This document shows, piece by piece, positions 42,355-51,427 of a stretch of 64,000 bases of DNA. A model generated the notes under the pieces. That model did not search any database, had not been told where the DNA came from, and worked only from the letters and a program-made list of their open reading frames with translations. This DNA comes from Nonomuraea africana (GTDB taxonomy: Bacteria; Actinomycetota; Actinomycetes; Streptosporangiales; Streptosporangiaceae), in assembly GCF_014873535.1 (NCBI RefSeq), contig NZ_JADBEF010000001.1:2976001-3040000 (forward strand), read 5' to 3'. Position numbers and translations under genes: made by a program. Every line of letters starts with the position of its first letter. The stretch's first letter is position 1.

Positions 42355-43167
42355 TCACGAAAGGCCGATCGCCTCCGCGGCCCCCTTGTCGGCGATGACG
42401 GCCTTGCCGTCCGCCACGTCCATGGCGCCCGTCATGATCGCCACCACCTCGGCCATGCTGTGGTCGCCCGGCTTGATCTGCGCGACCCTGCGGCCCAGCC
42501 GCTGGACGTGGATCCGGTCGGCGATCTCGAAGACGTGCGGCATGTTGTGGCTGATCAGCACCACGGGCAGGCCGCGGTCGCGGACCCTGCGGATCAGGTC
42601 GAGCACCTGCCCGGACTCCTTCACCCCGAGCGCGGCCGTGGGCTCGTCCATGACGACCACGTGGGAGGCCCACGCCACCGCCCTGGCGACCGCGACGCCC
42701 TGCCGCTGCCCGCCCGACAGCGACTCCACGGGTACGGCGAGCGAGCGCAGCCCGATCTTCAGCGCGGCCATGTGCTCGGCGGACTCCGCCCGCATGCGGT
42801 GCTTGTCCAGCATCCTGAACACCTTGCCGAGCAGTCCGGGCTTGCGCAGTTCCCTGCCGAGGAACATGTTGGTGGCGATGTCGAGCGAGGCGGCGATCGC
42901 CAGGTCCTGGTAGACCGTCTCGATCCCGGCCCTGCGCGCCTCCAGCGGGTCGCCGAAGCGCACCCGTTTCCCGTCGAGCAGGATCTCGCCCGAGTCGGGC
43001 TGGATGGCGCCGGTCAGCGCCTTGATCAGGGTGGTCTTGCCGGCGCCGTTGTCGCCGATGACGGCGAGCACCTCGCCGGGCAGCAGGTCGAAGTCGGCGC
43101 CGTCGAGGGCGGTGACGTGTCCGTAGCGCTTGACCAGGCCCCGCGCCTGGAGAACTGGCGTGGTCAT
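42355..43167 (-). CDS. Sugar ABC transporter ATP-binding protein, fructose type, 270 aa
   Basis: ATPase energising sugar uptake. Walker A VIGDNGAGKTTLIKALTGA, Q-loop TVYQDLAIAASLDIATNMFL, signature LSGGQRQGVAVARAVAW, Walker B VVVMDEPTAALGVKES, H-loop VVLISHNMPHVFEIADR. It is a single ATPase domain, about 260 residues, unlike the double-domain RbsA/XylG proteins; single-domain CUT2 ATPases are typical of the FrcA branch. GCAGGAGGA precedes ATG 43167. Its first bases overlap the permease stop (ATGA). Confidence 0.9.
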   Translation of the reverse strand: MTTPVLQARGLVKRYGHVTALDGADFDLLPGEVLAVIGDNGAGKTTLIKALTGAIQPDSGEILLDGKRVRFGDPLEARRAGIETVYQDLAIAASLDIATNMFLGRELRKPGLLGKVFRMLDKHRMRAESAEHMAALKIGLRSLAVPVESLSGGQRQGVAVARAVAWASHVVVMDEPTAALGVKESGQVLDLIRRVRDRGLPVVLISHNMPHVFEIADRIHVQRLGRRVAQIKPGDHSMAEVVAIMTGAMDVADGKAVIADKGAAEAIGLS

Positions 43168-44129
43168 CGGGTCCTCCTGCGGGAGAGCTGGTCGACGGTG
43201 ACCGCGAGGATCACCAGGATGCCGGTGATGAGCGTCTGGTAGATCGACGGGACGCCCATCAGCTGCAGGCCGTTGCGGAACACGCCCACGATGAGCGCGC
43301 CGATGAGCGTGCCCATGACCAGGCCGCGACCGCCGAACAGGCTCGTTCCGCCGAGGACGACGGCGGTGATGCTGTCGAGGTTGTCGGTCTGGCCCGCCTG
43401 CGGGTCGCCCACGCCGGTGCGGGAGACCAGCAGGAGGGCGGCGATGCCGTACACCAGGCCGGCCAGGGTGTAGACGCCGACAGTCAGCCGCGAGGTGCGG
43501 ATGCCGGTGAGCCTGGCGACCTCGGGGCTGTTGCCGAGGGCGTAGACGTGCCTGCCCCACGCGGTCTGGCCGAGCAGGTAGGCGAACAGCAGGAAGAGCG
43601 CGATCGTGAGCACGGAGCCGTAGGTGACGCGGGTGCCGCCGAGCTGGAAGGTCTGGCCGAGGAAGGTCAGCTCGTCGGGCAGGCCCGTGACCGTCTGGTC
43701 CTGGGAGTAGATGTGAGTGAGGGCGAAGACCACGTTCAGCATGCCCAGCGTGACGATGAACGGCGGCAGCGAGATCCGCGTCACCAGCATCCCGTTGACC
43801 AGACCGAACAGGGCGCACACCGCCAGGCCGGCGGCGATCGCGAGCAGTGGCGGCATGGACAGGGCCAGCTTGGCCATCACGATGCCGCCGAAGGCCATGA
43901 TCGCGCCGTTCGACAGGTCGATGCCGCCCGTGAGGATGATCAGCGTCTGGCCGATCGCGAGCGTGCCGACGACCATGACCTGCTGGATGATGAGGGAGAA
44001 GTTGCCGCCGGTCAGGAACTGCGGGCTGTTCAGGGAGAAGAATGCGCAGGCGATCACCAGCGCGGCCAGCGGGCCGGCCGTCGGCGTGGTCAGGATCCTG
44101 CGCGGCAGGGTCGCTTCGATGACGGCCAT
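43164..44129 (-). CDS. Sugar ABC transporter permease (CUT2, FrcC/RbsC-like), 321 aa
   Basis: About nine or ten membrane helices with the CUT2 permease landmarks: TLAIGQTLIILTGGIDLSNG (the conserved GGIDLS segment), GLVNGMLVTRISLPPFIVTL, GRHVYALGNSPEVARLTGIR and DSITAVVLGGTSLFGGRG. It would form the homodimeric membrane channel for the ATPase encoded next. The gene overlaps the ATPase by 4 bases and lies 1 base after the lipoprotein stop, a tight operon. Confidence 0.93.
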   Translation of the reverse strand: MAVIEATLPRRILTTPTAGPLAALVIACAFFSLNSPQFLTGGNFSLIIQQVMVVGTLAIGQTLIILTGGIDLSNGAIMAFGGIVMAKLALSMPPLLAIAAGLAVCALFGLVNGMLVTRISLPPFIVTLGMLNVVFALTHIYSQDQTVTGLPDELTFLGQTFQLGGTRVTYGSVLTIALFLLFAYLLGQTAWGRHVYALGNSPEVARLTGIRTSRLTVGVYTLAGLVYGIAALLLVSRTGVGDPQAGQTDNLDSITAVVLGGTSLFGGRGLVMGTLIGALIVGVFRNGLQLMGVPSIYQTLITGILVILAVTVDQLSRRRTR

Positions 44130-44130
44130 G

Positions 44131-45114
44131 TCAGCCCCAGCAGTTGGCCAGGCCGAAGGCGGTGTCCTTGGCGGCCACTCCTGCGACGGGCTTGTCGGTG
44201 ATGAGCGTGACCCCGGTGTCGGTGTACCCGGTGGCCTTCTTGCCGCCCTTGGCGAAGTCGGTGACGGCCTTGACGCCGCTCTCCGCCATCTTCAGCGGGT
44301 ACTGCTGGGAGGTGGCGGCGATCTGGCCGCTCTTGACGGCCTTGGTGCCCGTGCAGCCGCCGTCGACGGAGACCACGAGCACGTCCTTGTCGATGCCCTT
44401 GGCCTTCAGCGCGGTGTGGGCGCCGAGGGCGGCCGGCTCGTTGATGGTGTAGACGAGGTTGATGTCGGGCGCCTTCTGCAGGCAGTTCTCCATGGCGGTC
44501 TGGCCCTTGGACTGGTCGCCCTGCGTGTCCTGCGAGCACACGATCGACGGGTCGCCCTCGGCGACGCCGAAGCCCTTGAGGAAGCCGTCGTGACGGAGCT
44601 TGCCGACGGTGATGCCGGGAGCCAGGTCCAGGGTGGCGATCTTGGCGGGCTTGCCGGCCATCGCGGCCTTGGCGTACTGGCCGATCAGCTCGCCCGCCTT
44701 GAAGTTGTCGGTCGCGAACAGCGCGTCGGTGGCGTCCTGCGGTTCCGTCGGGGTGTCCAGGGCGATCACCAGCACGCCCGCGTCCCTGGCCTTCTTGATG
44801 GCGGGCACGATGGCCTTGGTGTCGCTCGGCGTGATCAGGATGCCCTTCACTCCCGCGGCGACCATGTTCTCGATGGCGGTGATCTGGCTGGCGTTGTCGC
44901 CGTCGAACTTGCCCGCCGCGCTCATGAGCTCGGCGCCCTGCGCCTTGGCGGCGGCGGTCGCGCCCTCCTTCATCTTCACGAAGAACGGGTTGGTCTCTGT
45001 TTTCGTGATGAGGCCGACCTTGACGGTGTCCGAACCTGAGCCGGACGGGGTGCCGCCGCCGCATCCGGCGGCCATAAGCGCTGCGGCCCCGAGGCCTGCG
45101 ATGAGTCGTTTCAT
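44131..45114 (-). CDS. Sugar-binding lipoprotein of the ABC transporter, FrcB-like, 327 aa
   Basis: Signal peptide with lipobox [10 protein letters not shown] (Cys about residue 18), so the protein is lipid-anchored outside. Type I periplasmic-binding fold: [132 protein letters not shown]. The NEPAA and ATSQQYPL segments are those of fructose-binding FrcB. First gene of the operon, 153 bases from the divergent kinase with a LacI operator between. Confidence 0.9.
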   Translation of the reverse strand: MKRLIAGLGAAALMAAGCGGGTPSGSGSDTVKVGLITKTETNPFFVKMKEGATAAAKAQGAELMSAAGKFDGDNASQITAIENMVAAGVKGILITPSDTKAIVPAIKKARDAGVLVIALDTPTEPQDATDALFATDNFKAGELIGQYAKAAMAGKPAKIATLDLAPGITVGKLRHDGFLKGFGVAEGDPSIVCSQDTQGDQSKGQTAMENCLQKAPDINLVYTINEPAALGAHTALKAKGIDKDVLVVSVDGGCTGTKAVKSGQIAATSQQYPLKMAESGVKAVTDFAKGGKKATGYTDTGVTLITDKPVAGVAAKDTAFGLANCWG

Positions 45115-45155
45115 GGCGGGTGTTCCTCACATGAGCTGGACAGACCCGGTGTCAT

Positions 45156-45180
45156 CGTTGACATATGTCAACGTTGACAT
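45156..45180. promoter_or_regulatory. LacI-type operator, two overlapping palindromes
   Basis: ATGTCAACGTTGACAT (45165-45180) is a perfect 16-bp palindrome with central CG, the LacI-family form. It overlaps a second perfect palindrome CGTTGACATATGTCAACG (45156-45173). The site lies between the divergent lipoprotein and kinase genes and would let one repressor control both. Confidence 0.85.
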
Positions 45181-45267
45181 CCGCTGTGCTGCGATGATGA
45201 ACTCCGTTTCGGGAAACGTCAATGCCCTAGGCCCGTAACAAAACGGCAACAGCGGAAAGGCAGGCAG

Positions 45268-46197
45268 ATGATCGCCGTCCTTGGTGAGTGCGTCGCCGAC
45301 GCCTTCGCCGACAGGCGCCCGGGCGAGCTGGCGATGCGGGTACTGCCAGGCGGCGGGCCCAGCAACACCGCGGTCGCCCTGGCCCGCCTCGGCACCCCCG
45401 CCAGATTCCTCGGGCGCCTGTCGGACGACGTGTTCGGCGAGCTGTTCCGCGAGCGCATGGCCGCCTCCGGGGTCGACCTGTCGGCGTGCGTGCGGGCCCG
45501 CGAGCCGAGCACGCTGGCCGTCGCCACCCTGGATGCCGAGGGGCAGGCCCGCTACTCCTTCCACGCCGAGGGCACGGCCGACTGGGGATGGAGCGCCGCC
45601 GAGCTGTCGGCTGACCGGCTCGGCGGCGCGTCGTGCCTGCACACGGGGTCGCTGGCACTGGTCAGGGAGCCCGGAGCCGGCGCGGTGGCCGAGTTCGCGG
45701 GGCGGGCCGAGGCGACCGTCTCCATCGATCCCAACGTACGGCCCAGCCTGGCCTCGCGAGAGGACTACCTGTCGCGGATGCCGCAGTGGTGCGCGCTGGC
45801 CGACATCCTGAAGCTCAGCGCCGACGACCTGGCGTTCCTGATGCCGGACGTCTCGATGGTCAGGGCGTGCGAGCTCTGGCACGCGGCGGGGACGCGGCTG
45901 ATCGTGGTGACGATGGGGGCCGCGGGGGCGCTGGTCTCGATGGACGGGGCCGTGGTGACGGTGCCGGCGGAGCCGGTGGAGGTGGTGGACACGATCGGCG
46001 CGGGAGACTCCTTCACGGCGGGGCTGCTGCACCGGCTCGAGTCCAGGGGCCTGCTGGGCGGGCGGCTGGACGGGCTGGACCTCGCCTCGGCCGCCGAGGC
46101 CGCCGCCTTCGGGGCCACGGTGGCGGCGCTGACCTGCGCGGTGGCGGGCGCCGACCCACCCTGGGCCGACCAGCTCATCTCCCAGCCCAGGCCCTGA
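45268..46197 (+). CDS. PfkB-family carbohydrate kinase (probable fructokinase), 309 aa
   Basis: Ribokinase fold: MIAVLGECVADAFADRRPGE, substrate glycines LPGGGPSNTAVALARLG (PfkB signature 1), SIDPNVRPSLASREDYLSRM, ILKLSADDLAFLMPD, VVTMGAAGALVSMDG and catalytic-Asp motif VVDTIGAGDSFTAGLLHRLE (signature 2). ATG 45268 has GGAAAGGCAGG upstream. It is divergent from the ABC operon and shares its operator; it would phosphorylate the imported sugar, most likely fructose. A terminator follows at 46237. Confidence 0.92.
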   Translation: MIAVLGECVADAFADRRPGELAMRVLPGGGPSNTAVALARLGTPARFLGRLSDDVFGELFRERMAASGVDLSACVRAREPSTLAVATLDAEGQARYSFHAEGTADWGWSAAELSADRLGGASCLHTGSLALVREPGAGAVAEFAGRAEATVSIDPNVRPSLASREDYLSRMPQWCALADILKLSADDLAFLMPDVSMVRACELWHAAGTRLIVVTMGAAGALVSMDGAVVTVPAEPVEVVDTIGAGDSFTAGLLHRLESRGLLGGRLDGLDLASAAEAAAFGATVAALTCAVAGADPPWADQLISQPRP

Positions 46198-46236
46198 CCC
46201 ACGCTCCCGCCCTCGGCCAGCCATGGCGACGCGAAG

Positions 46237-46266
46237 GCGCCCGCCTCCCGGTGGGGAGGCGGGCGC
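46237..46266 (+). terminator. Terminator of the kinase gene
   Basis: GCGCCCGCCTCCC (46237-46249) pairs perfectly with GGGAGGCGGGCGC (46254-46266) across a 4-base loop, 40 bases after the kinase stop. No T-run, as is common in high-GC actinobacteria. Confidence 0.75.
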
Positions 46267-46289
46267 TCCGAGGTGCGAGGGGCAGGCGG

Positions 46290-46790
46290 CGGCTCTGGAC
46301 GCGGTGGCGACCGTGGCCTCCTTCTTGACCCCGTTCACCGTCACCGCGACCAGGACCTGACCGCGCCGTAGCGCCGTCAGCGTCCCCGTCGCGGGGTCGA
46401 GCGCCGCGACGTGCCACGGCTTGGCCTCGACAGCGGCCCGATGTGGCCACGATCTCCAGCGCGGTGAAGTCGCCGTAGCTTTGCCGGAACGCTGGTGACA
46501 GCAGGCGTGTCCAGGTCGACCGCCGGGGCGTCCCGCAACCGCGCCGCTACCTCGGCCGGCGCGAGTCTGGCCGAGGTAGCGGTTGCCCCCCGGGAACCCC
46601 ATGCACGCCGCCAACGTCCCGATCGCCGTGTCGAGGTCGATCGGCGTCACTCCCATGGCCCGCTGCGTGCTCCCGATCTGCGGCGGATCCGCATCCCGCC
46701 GTCCGACCAGGGGGGCCAGCTCACGGCCGTCGTCCTGCCCTGGCGCAGGCCGAGGAGGACGAGGCTGTTCTCGTCGCTCGGCTCCGTCAT
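46290..46790 (-). pseudogene. Decayed gene with a BIG2-like Ig domain end
   Basis: On the minus strand, near the end, WHVAALDPATGTLTALRRGQ VLVAVTVNGVKKEATV matches bacterial Ig-like (BIG2) domains (LDPATG-x-(L/V)-TA...G...VTV-x-VNGV). Upstream, in other frames, come ALEIVATSG, PAEVAARLRDAPAVDLDTPA and MGVTPIDLDTAIGTLAACMG. At least two frameshifts separate them. The parent was probably a secreted multidomain protein. Confidence 0.45.
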
Positions 46791-46829
46791 GGACAGCTGA
46801 CATCCGGCAATCTTCTCTAGCACGCATAC

Positions 46830-46985
46830 GAAAGTCGCCAGCGGCCAGCACGCTGGCGGGGGCCGATGACCGCCTGATCCTGGCCCCGATCATCTTCGTT
46901 GCCTCCACCGGCTGCACCTGGCGCCAGCTGCCACCGATCTTTGGCGCGTCATGGCAACCGCGCTGCCCGGGGGTTTTATCGGTGC
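46830..46985 (+). pseudogene. IS5-family transposase N-terminal remnant
   Basis: DDRLILAPIIFVASTGCTWR QLPPIFGASW is the N-terminal signature of IS5-type transposases (usually ...GCTWRQLPP-x-FG-x-SW). The frame then departs and no catalytic domain follows. Bases 46986-47509 show no gene that I can support. Confidence 0.6.
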
Positions 46986-47509
46986 AGCGACGTACAACCG
47001 CATCATGGACACCTTCGATGTGCTCGTGACGGCTCACTCGTGGCGAGCCGATGCTTCCTGGCGAGCTGGCAGACGCTCTTGCTCATGACGGTCCAGGGCT
47101 CGTCGCCGACGGCGGCCAGATCGACGAGCTCGTAGTCGAGCACATGTGCCGACTCCCGGGCGAAGACGCCGTCCGAGGGTGGCGGATGGTGCTGCGCCGG
47201 GGGCTGTTACAGCGCCGGGCCGCAGGCTCCTGCCGGACGGCGCCTGGAAACAACCGTAGGGGGACAGCGCGCTTGGGCTGATCGTTTCGGCAGCTGGTCG
47301 GCCGAGCGACCAGTGGGGCGGGCTTGGCGGCGTTCGATCTCTGAGTGAGGCGTAGGGCTGGGCGTAGGCCCATTCATCGAGCAGCGGTGCCGGTTGTAGC
47401 GAGGCTGGCGCGGTTTCGCGTTCCAGGCCTGCTGGCGGCCTCGCGCCCGCACCCCTGAGCCTTTCCGACCTGCTAGACCGACACCGGCTGCCACGAATAG
47501 CCAGGCGGC

Positions 47510-47690
47510 TCAATCCGCCGCGAGTTCGCCACGCACCGCGCGCATCTCGGCGCGGACCTCTTCGGCGGCCCGCCCTGGCCTCGTCCAGCCGCTGGTCGGC
47601 CTGCTCCAGCCGATCAGCCAGGCGGCGGCTCTCGGCGTGCGCGGCCCCCAACTCCTCCTGGCCTGCGGCCGAGACGGCGGCACCGGCGCC
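47510..47690 (-). pseudogene. C-terminal end of a coiled-coil protein, frameshifted
   Basis: ELGAAHAESRRLADRLEQAD QRLDEAR in one frame, then RAAEEVRAEMRAVRGELAAD and stop in another. The ENRRL/ESRRL...RLEQ-x-D-x-RL core is the same as in the remnant at 37961-38400. Bases 47691-47844 hold nothing else. Confidence 0.5.
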
Positions 47691-47844
47691 ACGATGCGGC
47701 AACCCAGCTCGAAGGTAAGCCACGCCGGCTCCATCGCCGCAGTCGTAGCGATCGCTGTCGGCATCATCGTCACCCGCACCACCAGAAGGCAGCACCGCCG
47801 ACGGGTGTGGGTCCCTGCCACAGAGGGTGGCGCCTGGGCAGGGG

Positions 47845-48573
47845 TTAGCCGCGCTGGATGGTCTTCAGGTCCTCCATCGTCAGCTCCTGGGTGCGCTTGG
47901 CGTCCGTGCTCGTCACCCACGCCAGGATCTGCGGATCGGCGCTCTGCCCGTGCGGCAGGCCTCCGATGGCGGTGTCGGCACCGTCGGAGGCGACCAGTTT
48001 GTGCAGGTACTCGGCGAAGGCGCAGGGCCCTCCCCCGGTCCGGCCGACGTCGTAGCCGCAGGAGTGGTGTTCCGGCAGGAGCGACAGCGTCCCGGCGGTG
48101 GTGCGAATCCAGAACAGGCCGCTGGTCCGATCGATGACCAGGTAGGCGAAGGCATCGCGGGGGCGCAGGTCCAGGGGTGCGTAGGTGGTGTAGGTCCAGC
48201 GGTCGGTGTCTCCGCCGACGGTCCGGTAGTGCTCGCCGACGACGGGCAGGCCGAACTCTGGGTCGTACCAGGTCCGATGGCAGATACAGCCCGAGCCTTC
48301 CACGGCCGAGGGGCTGTTCTTGTCGTCGTCCACGCACGGGTGGAACAGCTTGGGGATCGCCTGGTTGTCCACGAGTGTGGTGTGCAGCGGGTTCGGCTCG
48401 CACCGCACCAGCCGGTCCAGCCACTCCCGGGCGTACGGGGATTGCCGCTCGATGGACACCGTGGCGTTCCACGCGGCACCCGCAACGCCGATCCGGGCTT
48501 CGGTGTACAGAACGAAGTGGGCGTACCCCTTCGTGGGATCGGTGAGGTTCAGGTCCGGGTGCGTGAAGCTCAC
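47845..48573 (-). CDS. Hypothetical protein, 242 aa
   Basis: Start taken at GTG 48573 (VSFTHPDLNLTDPTKGYAHF) with GGGAGAG upstream. The protein is soluble, rich in aromatic residues, and has cysteines CICHRTWYDP, HPCVDDD, HSCGYD and GGPCAFAEYL that may bind metal. Segments YLVIDRTSGLFWIRTTAGTL and PKLFHPCVDDDKNSPSAVEG look structured. I do not recognise the family. It has no obvious partner, though a small hypothetical gene precedes it on the same strand. Confidence 0.65.
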   Translation of the reverse strand: MSFTHPDLNLTDPTKGYAHFVLYTEARIGVAGAAWNATVSIERQSPYAREWLDRLVRCEPNPLHTTLVDNQAIPKLFHPCVDDDKNSPSAVEGSGCICHRTWYDPEFGLPVVGEHYRTVGGDTDRWTYTTYAPLDLRPRDAFAYLVIDRTSGLFWIRTTAGTLSLLPEHHSCGYDVGRTGGGPCAFAEYLHKLVASDGADTAIGGLPHGQSADPQILAWVTSTDAKRTQELTMEDLKTIQRG

Positions 48574-48799
48574 GTCGGCTCTCCCTGGCGTAGTCGGGTG
48601 TATGTGGTTCTGGCGGTGTAGCCGGCGGAGTTGCGGGACCGGTCGCGGGTGTCGGCGGTGTTGTGGGTGAGACGCCGACGTCGACCGAGTGTTGCCGCAC
48701 TCACTGTGGGGACCCGCGGCGGGGACGTGGCGGGAGAACAGGGCGCCGAGATCGGAGAAGCCGGCATCGTCCTGAGCTGCCGGTGCGTACTCTCCCTCT

Positions 48800-49189
48800 T
48801 CACCTGCCACCGGTCGGGCCCTCGACGATGGGAGGGTCCTCGACGGCGGCGATCGCTGCGTCCAGCACGATGGCCATCTCCTGCATCAGATCCTCGCGTG
48901 GTCGGCCGGTGGCCTCGCTCAGCCGCTCCAGCAGATAGCGGGTTGTCTCCATGGCGGGGTTGAGGTGCTCGTTCAACGCCGCCATGCTCGCTTTGCCGGT
49001 GGCGTCCATCACCTGCCGGGCGACGGCCCGCTGCCAGGGCCAGCGGTAGGAGGGAAGCTGGATGGTGAACTTGACGGGCCCGTTCACCTCGCCGATCATC
49101 CGGGCCTGCTCCTGCGCGGTAAGGGACGTGTCGAAGACAATGGTGAGCTGCCGGATCCAGCGCGCGACCGACTCCCGATAGTCACCCAC
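48800..49189 (-). CDS. Hypothetical protein, 129 aa
   Basis: Helical soluble protein: VARWIRQLTIVFDTSLTAQE QARMIGEVNGPVKFTIQLPS YRWPWQRAVARQVMDATGKA. The start is uncertain: GTG 49189 (VGDYRESVARW) or TTG 49219, neither with a strong ribosome site. The C-terminal half (METTRYLLERLSEATGRPRE, DLMQEMAIVLDAAIAAVE) is helical. Family not recognised. Confidence 0.5.
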   Translation of the reverse strand: MGDYRESVARWIRQLTIVFDTSLTAQEQARMIGEVNGPVKFTIQLPSYRWPWQRAVARQVMDATGKASMAALNEHLNPAMETTRYLLERLSEATGRPREDLMQEMAIVLDAAIAAVEDPPIVEGPTGGR

Positions 49190-49234
49190 CCGATCACCGT
49201 AACCACAGCCTTGCGGCAACCGCTATGGCGTAGT

Positions 49235-49410
49235 CGGTACCGTTGCTAGCACTCGCCACGGGGACGGCTACCAGCACCTGTTCCACGCCAACACCAGCTG
49301 CGAGGTGTGGGGGTTGGACCAGACCACCGTCGATGACGGCTGGGGCGAGTTCTAGCTGGCCTTCGGCGGCGTCGAAGGACCCGCGGTGGACGGTGACGTC
49401 TTCCTCGACG
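49235..49410 (+). pseudogene. Short coding remnant with in-frame stop
   Basis: The plus strand reads RHGDGYQHLFHANTSCEVWG LDQTTVDDGWGEF, TAG, then LAFGGVEGPAVDGDVFLDVW. No start codon or continuation is present; the right end is covered by the converging DUF418 gene. Confidence 0.35.
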
Positions 49411-50542
49411 TTTGGTCGGTCACTTCCGCATGCTTGGCCCATGGCGCCTGGTAGGCCCACTGCCAGGCCAGCTCGAGCGGCCCGCGCTCGAACCGGCGCA
49501 GCCACAGCGAAGTCAACATGACGAACAGCAGGCAGATCCCGGCCCACGCCACGGGCACCCACCAGGGGCGCAGCCAGTCGAGCTCGGCGGCCAGGCCCAG
49601 GCCCCAGCCATAGCAGAGCGCGCTGGCGACCAGGTTCTGGAAGACGTAACAGGACAGTGCCATGCGTCCGACGTTCGCGACGGCCGTGCGAACCACGCCC
49701 GGCGAGCCACTCATGCCGAGGACGATCGAGCTGATCAGCCCCAGCAGGCCCAGCGCGACCAATGGCGCCAGGATGTAGCGGTCGACGGCGAACCAGGCGA
49801 GCCCGGCGAAGGAGGTGAGCAGGTTCAGCGGCGCGGCGACCCCGAGTCCGATGACGATCAGCTTCCTGCGCAGGCCCGCGCCGCGTTCGTCGAAGACGCC
49901 GGCGCGCAGCAGCCGTGAGCCGAGCAGGAACAGCACCACGCCCAAGGCGATGATGAAGACCAGTTCCAAACGGTAGAGGAGGAGCTGCTGGAGGCGGGAG
50001 GCGACCTGGTCGGTCCAGCCGTCCTGGGTGTAGAGGGTGGTGGCGGTGCTGGTGAAGGCTCTGCCACCCGAGGCCAGCAAGCCCAGCGTCAGCAGGCCTA
50101 CCAGGGAGACGAGCACCGTGCCCGCGGCGATCATCCAGATCCGCGCGGTGCGATCGCTCCTGCCGATCAGGTACGCGACGATCATGGAGGTAATCGCGTA
50201 GCCCATCAGCACGTCGAACTCGAAGATCAGGATGTAGTGCAGCGCGCCCTCGGCGAACAGCAGGGTCGCGCGCCAGAGGTGTCTGCCCGGCCAGGTCATC
50301 CCCTTGCGCACCGCGCTGCGGTACTGCAGTTCGAGGCCGATGCCGAACAGCAGGGTCAGCAGGCCGAGGAACTTCCCGTTGGACAGGAACCGCAGGAATG
50401 TCTCCACCACACCGATGTCGCCGCCGAGCCCCATCAGCTCCGCCGGGCCGCCGGGATTGGTGAAGATCCAGATGTTCGTCCCGAGCGTGCCCATGATCGC
50501 CACGCCGCGTAACACGTCCAGTGCGTCTATTCGTCTTGTCAC
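49352..50542 (-). CDS. DUF418-domain membrane protein, 396 aa
   Basis: MTRRIDALDVLRGVAIMGTL GTNIWIF is the characteristic start of DUF418/YeiB-type proteins (R-(I/L)-x-x-LD-x-LRG-(V/I)-A-(I/L)-x-G). About ten membrane helices follow; the C-terminal DUF418 core is VGRMALSCYVFQNLVASALC YGWGLGL ... WLRRFERGPLELAWQWA. Function is not established; relatives are proposed transporters or acyltransferase-like membrane proteins. A charged Ser/Thr/Pro tail of 30 residues ends the protein. Confidence 0.85.
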   Translation of the reverse strand: MTRRIDALDVLRGVAIMGTLGTNIWIFTNPGGPAELMGLGGDIGVVETFLRFLSNGKFLGLLTLLFGIGLELQYRSAVRKGMTWPGRHLWRATLLFAEGALHYILIFEFDVLMGYAITSMIVAYLIGRSDRTARIWMIAAGTVLVSLVGLLTLGLLASGGRAFTSTATTLYTQDGWTDQVASRLQQLLLYRLELVFIIALGVVLFLLGSRLLRAGVFDERGAGLRRKLIVIGLGVAAPLNLLTSFAGLAWFAVDRYILAPLVALGLLGLISSIVLGMSGSPGVVRTAVANVGRMALSCYVFQNLVASALCYGWGLGLAAELDWLRPWWVPVAWAGICLLFVMLTSLWLRRFERGPLELAWQWAYQAPWAKHAEVTDQTSRKTSPSTAGPSTPPKAS

Positions 50543-50599
50543 ACGTCAAGCCTCGCCGCGCGAAACCCTGCCGGCCTCGTCCCACCAGGCGAAACGGTC

Positions 50600-50677
50600 G
50601 TACATCCATCGATGTACGGCCTTCCGCCTTTTGCCACGCACCGATGGTCCGAGGTATGCGGCGGGCAGGCATACCTC
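50600..50677. promoter_or_regulatory. Two dyads upstream of the DUF418 gene
   Basis: GTACATCCATCGATGTAC (50600-50617, 7-bp arms) and GAGGTATGC ... GCATACCTC (50651-50659 and 50669-50677, 9-bp arms). They lie 58 to 135 bases before the gene start and look like repressor sites. Near 50718-50785 a plus-strand scrap, VASVVEHWGGIDILV, is an SDR remnant. No other gene is seen between 50543 and 50950. Confidence 0.5.
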
Positions 50678-50950
50678 GTCCGACTCGCCCTCGAAACTGC
50701 CGACCGGGCCAGGTCGTCGCAAGCGTCGTCGAGCACTGGGGCGGCATCGACATCCTCGTCATCTCTCTCAGAATGGTCGTGCGCTAGAGGCCGATGACGG
50801 CACCCGGTAGCGGGTTGCGAGCAGCGCGCTAGCCCTCATCGACCGCGGCCTGGCCATCACCCGGTGGGACGAATGATCATCCTGCGGCGGGCGCGCCCGC
50901 GTCCGCTCCTGCTGCCGACACCCAACAGGCCCGACTCTAGGAAGGACCAG

Positions 50951-51319
50951 ATGACCGACGACCCCCTGCAGCAGCTCCTTGGCCAGCGTGCCGAGCTCGA
51001 CCGGCAGATCGCGGCCGAGCGGGAACGCCGCCGCAACGACCACGATGAGCGGATTGCGCGCATCGATGACGCCCTCCACGCCTACGCACGAGAGCATCGG
51101 CTGCCGCTGGACGGGCGCAGCCGCAAGAACGCCGCGATCTACACCGTGGACGACATCGCGGTCGAGTGGATCGATGAGTTTGGCGACAGCGACGATCTCC
51201 CGCGCATCCCGCTATCGGTGCATGACCTGCTCGGCAACGTGCGCGTCGAATTCGATGCCGCGCCACCGGCCGCCGCGGTGATCGGGCTGATCGACGGCTT
51301 CCGGTCGAGCCGTTCATGA
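50951..51319 (+). CDS. Hypothetical protein, 122 aa
   Basis: ATG 50951 follows AGGAAGGACCAG. A charged N-terminal coiled coil (LGQRAELDRQIAAERERRRN DHDERIARIDDALHAYAREH) is followed by a small alpha/beta region (AAIYTVDDIAVEWIDEFGDS, PLSVHDLLGNVRVEFDAAPP). Family not recognised. It precedes the recombinase gene in the same direction and may be part of the same integrative element. Confidence 0.6.
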   Translation: MTDDPLQQLLGQRAELDRQIAAERERRRNDHDERIARIDDALHAYAREHRLPLDGRSRKNAAIYTVDDIAVEWIDEFGDSDDLPRIPLSVHDLLGNVRVEFDAAPPAAAVIGLIDGFRSSRS

Positions 51320-51427
51320 CCGGCTCGACCATCGGCCTCGGCCGGACGGCGTTCGCCGTCGGCGCCACCGGCGGCCGCTCTGCCGCCCGCCCCAGCGGCG
51401 CCGCGACAACCTCGGCCAGGGGACGCA

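Noticed and set aside
42355..43167. Truncation of the ABC ATPase relative to two-domain sugar ATPases
   Set aside because: All motifs occur once in order, the length is normal for the single-domain FrcA branch, and the flanking genes are intact and overlapping.
45127..47037. Long minus-strand open frame across the kinase gene
   Set aside because: Opposite the PfkB gene it reads as high-GC shadow. Only its segment near 46290-46450 (the BIG2-like end) is protein-like, and that is reported as a remnant.
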